Assembly (NCBI GenBank): GCA_963680875.1
Contig: OY804589.1
Coordinates: forward strand, 19,984,413 to 20,048,412
Origin: Bathymodiolus brooksi
Taxonomy: Eukaryota > Mollusca > Bivalvia > Mytilida > Modiolidae
Length of the DNA: 64,000 nt
Direction of reading: 5' to 3'
Shown here: one piece after another, positions 61,298 to 64,000 of the stretch
Position numbering within the stretch: position 1 is the first letter of the stretch
How the letters are laid out: each line of letters begins with the position of its first letter
The notes under the pieces: generated by a model
Database searches by the model: none
The model's input: the letters and a program-made list of their open reading frames with translations, nothing else
What the model was told of the DNA's origin: nothing
Translations under genes and position numbers: made by a program

Positions 61298-62869
61298 TTA
61301 ATTGAAATATTGTATATTGTGCTTTGTTTCTGTCATATTATTTTAAATACGCATTCAAAAAGTAACAAGTACATGTACATTAAACAAATGTGCAGACAAA
61401 TGATCATCTCTTCTTTAATAATTCTATTTAATAAACTATGTACTTTAAAAAAAATATAATTTCCATAGTATGTACTTTTTATTTAAAAATAATTCTTATT
61501 GTATGTATTTTTAAAATAATTTTAAGCTTCATAGAACTTACGCCAAAAAAAGAATATCTCCTTAAAGACCAAACCATTGTTTTCTGAAAGCATTCATATT
61601 TTTAAACTTTGTGATTTTAATACTAAATACATATGCACAAAACATTTTTCATGCATATAACTATTTATTATGTATACCTGTTTCTGCTATGAATAATTTG
61701 TTTGGCAAAGAAACGATAAAAACATTGTTTATTGGATTTTCATGCATGATCGATCAGTCATCCGGTTGTGTAATGGGTGACATGTCAAAGGGATATAGGA
61801 AAATCCCTCATAACTCCTAAATCGTTCAAGTTATTTGCACAAAACTTTGACAGTTAAATAACTATAATGTACTGAAGTCATTTACATGTCCTGTGTCAAA
61901 CTAAAATAACAGCATCATATCCTGAGTGCACTCAGGAGCCCTGAGCGGTGTTTAGACGCACCCATTTGTTTTGCACATAAATACAAGTATAGGGTGCCCC
62001 AATGCTACATTTGATTGATGGCTTCAAAACTTTGCATATTGATTCATCCATGCAGAGATATGACACCTCTCTAATACATTGGCAATTGATACCATGCTGT
62101 TGTATAATATACAGGTTAATAAAATTATTTTGATCTTACTTACATACGTACTTATAGTGTATATTGTTGTTTTAGCACTTAAGTTGGTTTTAATTAATTG
62201 CTAAAAAGTAAATACTAAGTGAAATATCACATACTATATTTAGTTAAAATCTAATGAAAAAGAAGTAAAATATATTGACTTAAGAAGATCAATTTGAAAT
62301 AAAGAAAATGACAAATTGAATAAGAAATGAAATAATATAGTTGTTGTAATTTAATTTAAAAAACAATAAGCGAAATATCACCTTCTTTATTTAGTTAACA
62401 TGTAATGAAAATGAAGTAAAATATATTGATTAACGAAGAAAGATTGAGATGACGAAAAAGTCAAATTTTATGAGAAGTGAAATAATATAGTTGTTGTAAT
62501 TTAATGTTTTTTAAATAATTATTTAGTGAAATATTACTTGCTATATTTAGTTAAAATCTAATGAAAATGAAGTAACATATATTGATTTAAGAAGAAAGAT
62601 TGAAATAAAGAAAATGTCAAATTTAATGAGAAATGCAGTGATATAGTTGTTGTAATTTAATTTAAATTCTCTGTTCAGACAATGTTCAAAATATTCAGAT
62701 TCTGTTCAGACTTTTCAGACAATGTTCAGAATCTGTTCTGACTTTTCAGAAAATGTTCAGAATGTTCAGAATCTGTTCAGAATTTTCAGTCAATGTTCAG
62801 AATGGTCAGATTTTTTCAGAATTTCTAACACAAAAACTGGTCTATTCATAATTTCTTGACTTTTTAGTG

Positions 62870-63328
62870 ACTGTTTGTATGTATTTCTGCATACTGCACT
62901 TCTTATGCTGTGCAGACCAGTCGTTCCGTACTGACAAATGGATCAATGAAAATTAGTCATCAAATCAGTTCAGCTTTACAAATTAAGATTTGAAAAGCGG
63001 TAATTTGATTGGCCAAGCAAGCTCATCTGAATGAGACCCGTTATGTCAGCTACATGATCTTAATGTTAGAACTTTGGGTACAAATTAAAAAAATATTATC
63101 AACGTATGATATCATAAGTGTAATTGTATGACGTTATCTAAAATTACATGACGGTTTAAGTTAAAGATAGAAGAAACTGTAAGCATTGAACAGCTACGAA
63201 TCCAAAGGAAAGGTTTCAAAAAGTTGTACATGTATATGGGGATATTCTGTTTGTGTTTATATTACATAATATTGGATAAATTACAAAATTTTAAGTTACA
63301 AATACTTTCTTTCTAAATAACCACTTAC
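62870..63328. other. Intron 1 of gene B, part 5' of the transposon
   Basis: Collinear with 530-988 and 27772-28233. Non-coding. Confidence 0.6.
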
Positions 63329-63380
63329 CAGCGTTTGATGAACAAACTTTGAAAACCAGTAATAAAATTAGTCCCAACAT
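63329..63380 (-). CDS. Gene B signal-peptide exon
   Basis: The ATG at 63380 opens MLGLILLLVFKVCSSNA, then one base and the donor GTAAGT (phase 1). It is identical in protein to the left-edge copy. It joins in frame with Ig1 at 56797. Confidence 0.8.
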
Positions 63381-63475
63381 TTTAATATTTTAGACAGTTC
63401 TGAAACCTTAGCACGGAAGTAGATACCTGTTTGCAATTTAAATTCTTGTCTACTAGACCGTACAGTTCCACACAA

Positions 63476-63490
63476 AATATATACTATATT
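63476..63490 (-). promoter_or_regulatory. Candidate TATA box of gene B
   Basis: An AT-rich TATATTTTG-type run about 100 bp upstream of the ATG, at the same distance as in the other two copies but with a T/A change. Confidence 0.3.
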
Positions 63491-63837
63491 TAATTGATTA
63501 TTTGTTTGCCCTTAGAAAGTATTATAACCAGTTTGTTTATTTAATCGTGTCGCGATCAGGTAATGTTTACGTTTTGTTTCTTTGATGTTGGGTATATCTA
63601 ATACAATTTCTTTGTTGCTTTACTCAGTCAAATGATAAACTATATATCTGGCTGACACCCCTCCGCCCCTCCCCCATTTTTGGTCGTTTAAATGTGTATA
63701 TTTGTTATTTTGTAATATTTAACATTTATAGCAATATCACTTCACTCAATGCAACTGACATTTGCTTCATGAATTACAGACTAATTATCTACATGCTTTC
63801 TTTTTCTCATCTGTCATTATATTATAATAGAAAAATA

Positions 63838-64000
63838 GGGGCAGTCGTGATCATATAGTAGTTGGATTTAGAATTACTTTATAACCACTAAGGTTGTGAG
63901 TTCGAATCCCTCTAACGGCGAGGTGTACTCGATGCAAATGATATTCAGTGACTTGCAATAGGTCCGTGGTTAAACACCATAATCCTATTCCTAACCCTAA
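63838..64000 (+). repeat. tRNA-derived SINE, family S1 (5' part)
   Basis: The head GGGGCAGTCGTGATCATATA is shortened by an internal deletion. The B-box-like GAGTTCGAATCCC is kept. It runs to the window edge with CCTAACCCTAA. Orthologous to 1496 and 28748. Confidence 0.65.

Larger units (their letters stand above)
59163..61962. mobile_element. Nested MULE-like transposon
   Basis: Inverted termini GGTACGTCTAAACACCGC (59163 onward) and GGTGCGTCTAAACACCGC (complement ending 61962) are followed in both ends by the palindrome CCTGAGTGCACTCAGG. Flanks show an imperfect 9-10 bp repeat (TTTTTTTTGC / TTTGTTTTGC), the size expected for a Mutator-like element. A decayed transposase lies at 60746-61297. 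A fold-back repeat is at 60425-60600. Confidence 0.65.
57843..62869. mobile_element. Outer DNA transposon with CACTA-like ends and long subrepeat TIRs
   Basis: The left end CACTACAAAGTCACGAAATT is the inverted copy of the right end (complement of 62835-62869, starting CACTAAAAAGTCAAGAAATT). Inside both ends are tandem ATTCTGAACA-type subrepeats, followed by a second inverted block around 'ATTTTAGTTAAATATA' (58555-58745; 62225-62660). The left-edge and gene A copies of intron 1 lack the insertion, but about 28 bp found there are missing here. The internal 2.8 kb is a separate nested element. No transposase is assigned to the outer element. Confidence 0.7.
34724..63380 (-). pseudogene. Gene B: Ig(3)-TSR(4) receptor paralogue with three disabling changes
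   Basis: Twelve exons are recognisable: leader 63329-63380; Ig1 56570-56797; Ig2 53559-53786; Ig3 48577-48806; TSRs 45793-45966, 40683-40856, 40068-40238, 39068-39238; membrane 37936-38063; tail 35298-35336, 35140-35189, 34724-34930. Lesions are a 1-bp deletion in Ig3 (230 instead of 231 bp) together with loss of its first Cys, a TGG-to-TAG change in the third TSR, and a 1-bp deletion at the 3' end of the membrane exon. Ig3 and TSR3 could be skipped without loss of frame because neighbouring exons are phase 1-1. The membrane-exon lesion cannot be rescued that way. The terminal exon keeps a full ITIM. Either this is a young pseudogene, or base errors in the assembly mimic one. Confidence 0.65.

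Noticed and set aside
63960..64000. Telomere-like CCCTAACCCTAA
   Set aside because: Only one or two units at the end of an S1 SINE fragment, also found at 1645-1672 and 28890-28912, so it is part of the repeat and not a telomere.

Overview
The window is AT-rich eukaryotic DNA, most likely from a marine lophotrochozoan and probably a mollusc. The evidence is intron-rich genes with short symmetric exons, tRNA-derived SINEs with tails of the 'GTTAAACAAC...ACTCACTC' type, a retroelement fragment of a kind common in bivalves, and very large intronic minisatellites. Species cannot be decided from the sequence alone.

The main content is a head-to-tail tandem array of one receptor gene family on the minus strand. 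Gene A (28285 down to 6354) and gene B (63380 down to 34724) are paralogues in repeat units of about 27.2 kb and 35.1 kb. A third copy enters at the left edge, represented only by its promoter and signal-peptide exon (about 989-1150). The model I assembled from splice sites, reading phase and A/B conservation is: signal peptide, three V-like Ig domains, three (A) or four (B) thrombospondin type-1 repeats (TSRs), one membrane segment, two micro-exons of cytoplasmic tail, and a terminal tail exon. That last exon carries ITYLNL, a textbook ITIM. Every ectodomain exon is in phase 1-1, so exons can be lost, gained or skipped without changing frame. I do not recognise a named orthologue. The layout suggests a multigene inhibitory-type cell-surface receptor.

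The two copies have decayed in complementary ways. Gene A has an intact ectodomain and membrane reading frame (502 codons), but a stop codon early in the terminal exon removes the ITIM. Gene B keeps the full ITIM exon, but has a frameshift in Ig3, a nonsense codon in its third TSR and a 1-bp deletion at the end of the membrane exon. The first TSR exon of A looks like a recombinant of the first two TSR exons of B, and A lacks the roughly 5 kb between them.

The rest is introns and intergenic DNA filled with repeats. A 47-bp minisatellite fills the Ig2-Ig3 intron of both genes (about 7.4 kb in A, with near-identical internal copies; about 3.9 kb in B). Other minisatellites are expanded in only one paralogue: 32 bp x ~52, 74 bp x ~12 and 25 bp x 8 in B; 58 bp x ~7 and 40 bp x 6 in A. 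Intron 1 of gene B holds a nested transposon pair (57843-62869): an outer element with CACTA-like ends and long subrepeat-filled inverted termini, containing a decayed MULE-like element with transposase remnants. SINEs, a gutted LINE, a retroelement C-terminal fragment beyond the 3' end of gene B, MITE-like fold-backs and an A-specific 1.4-kb element complete the picture. I see no rRNA, functional tRNA gene, CRISPR array or prokaryotic-type operon.
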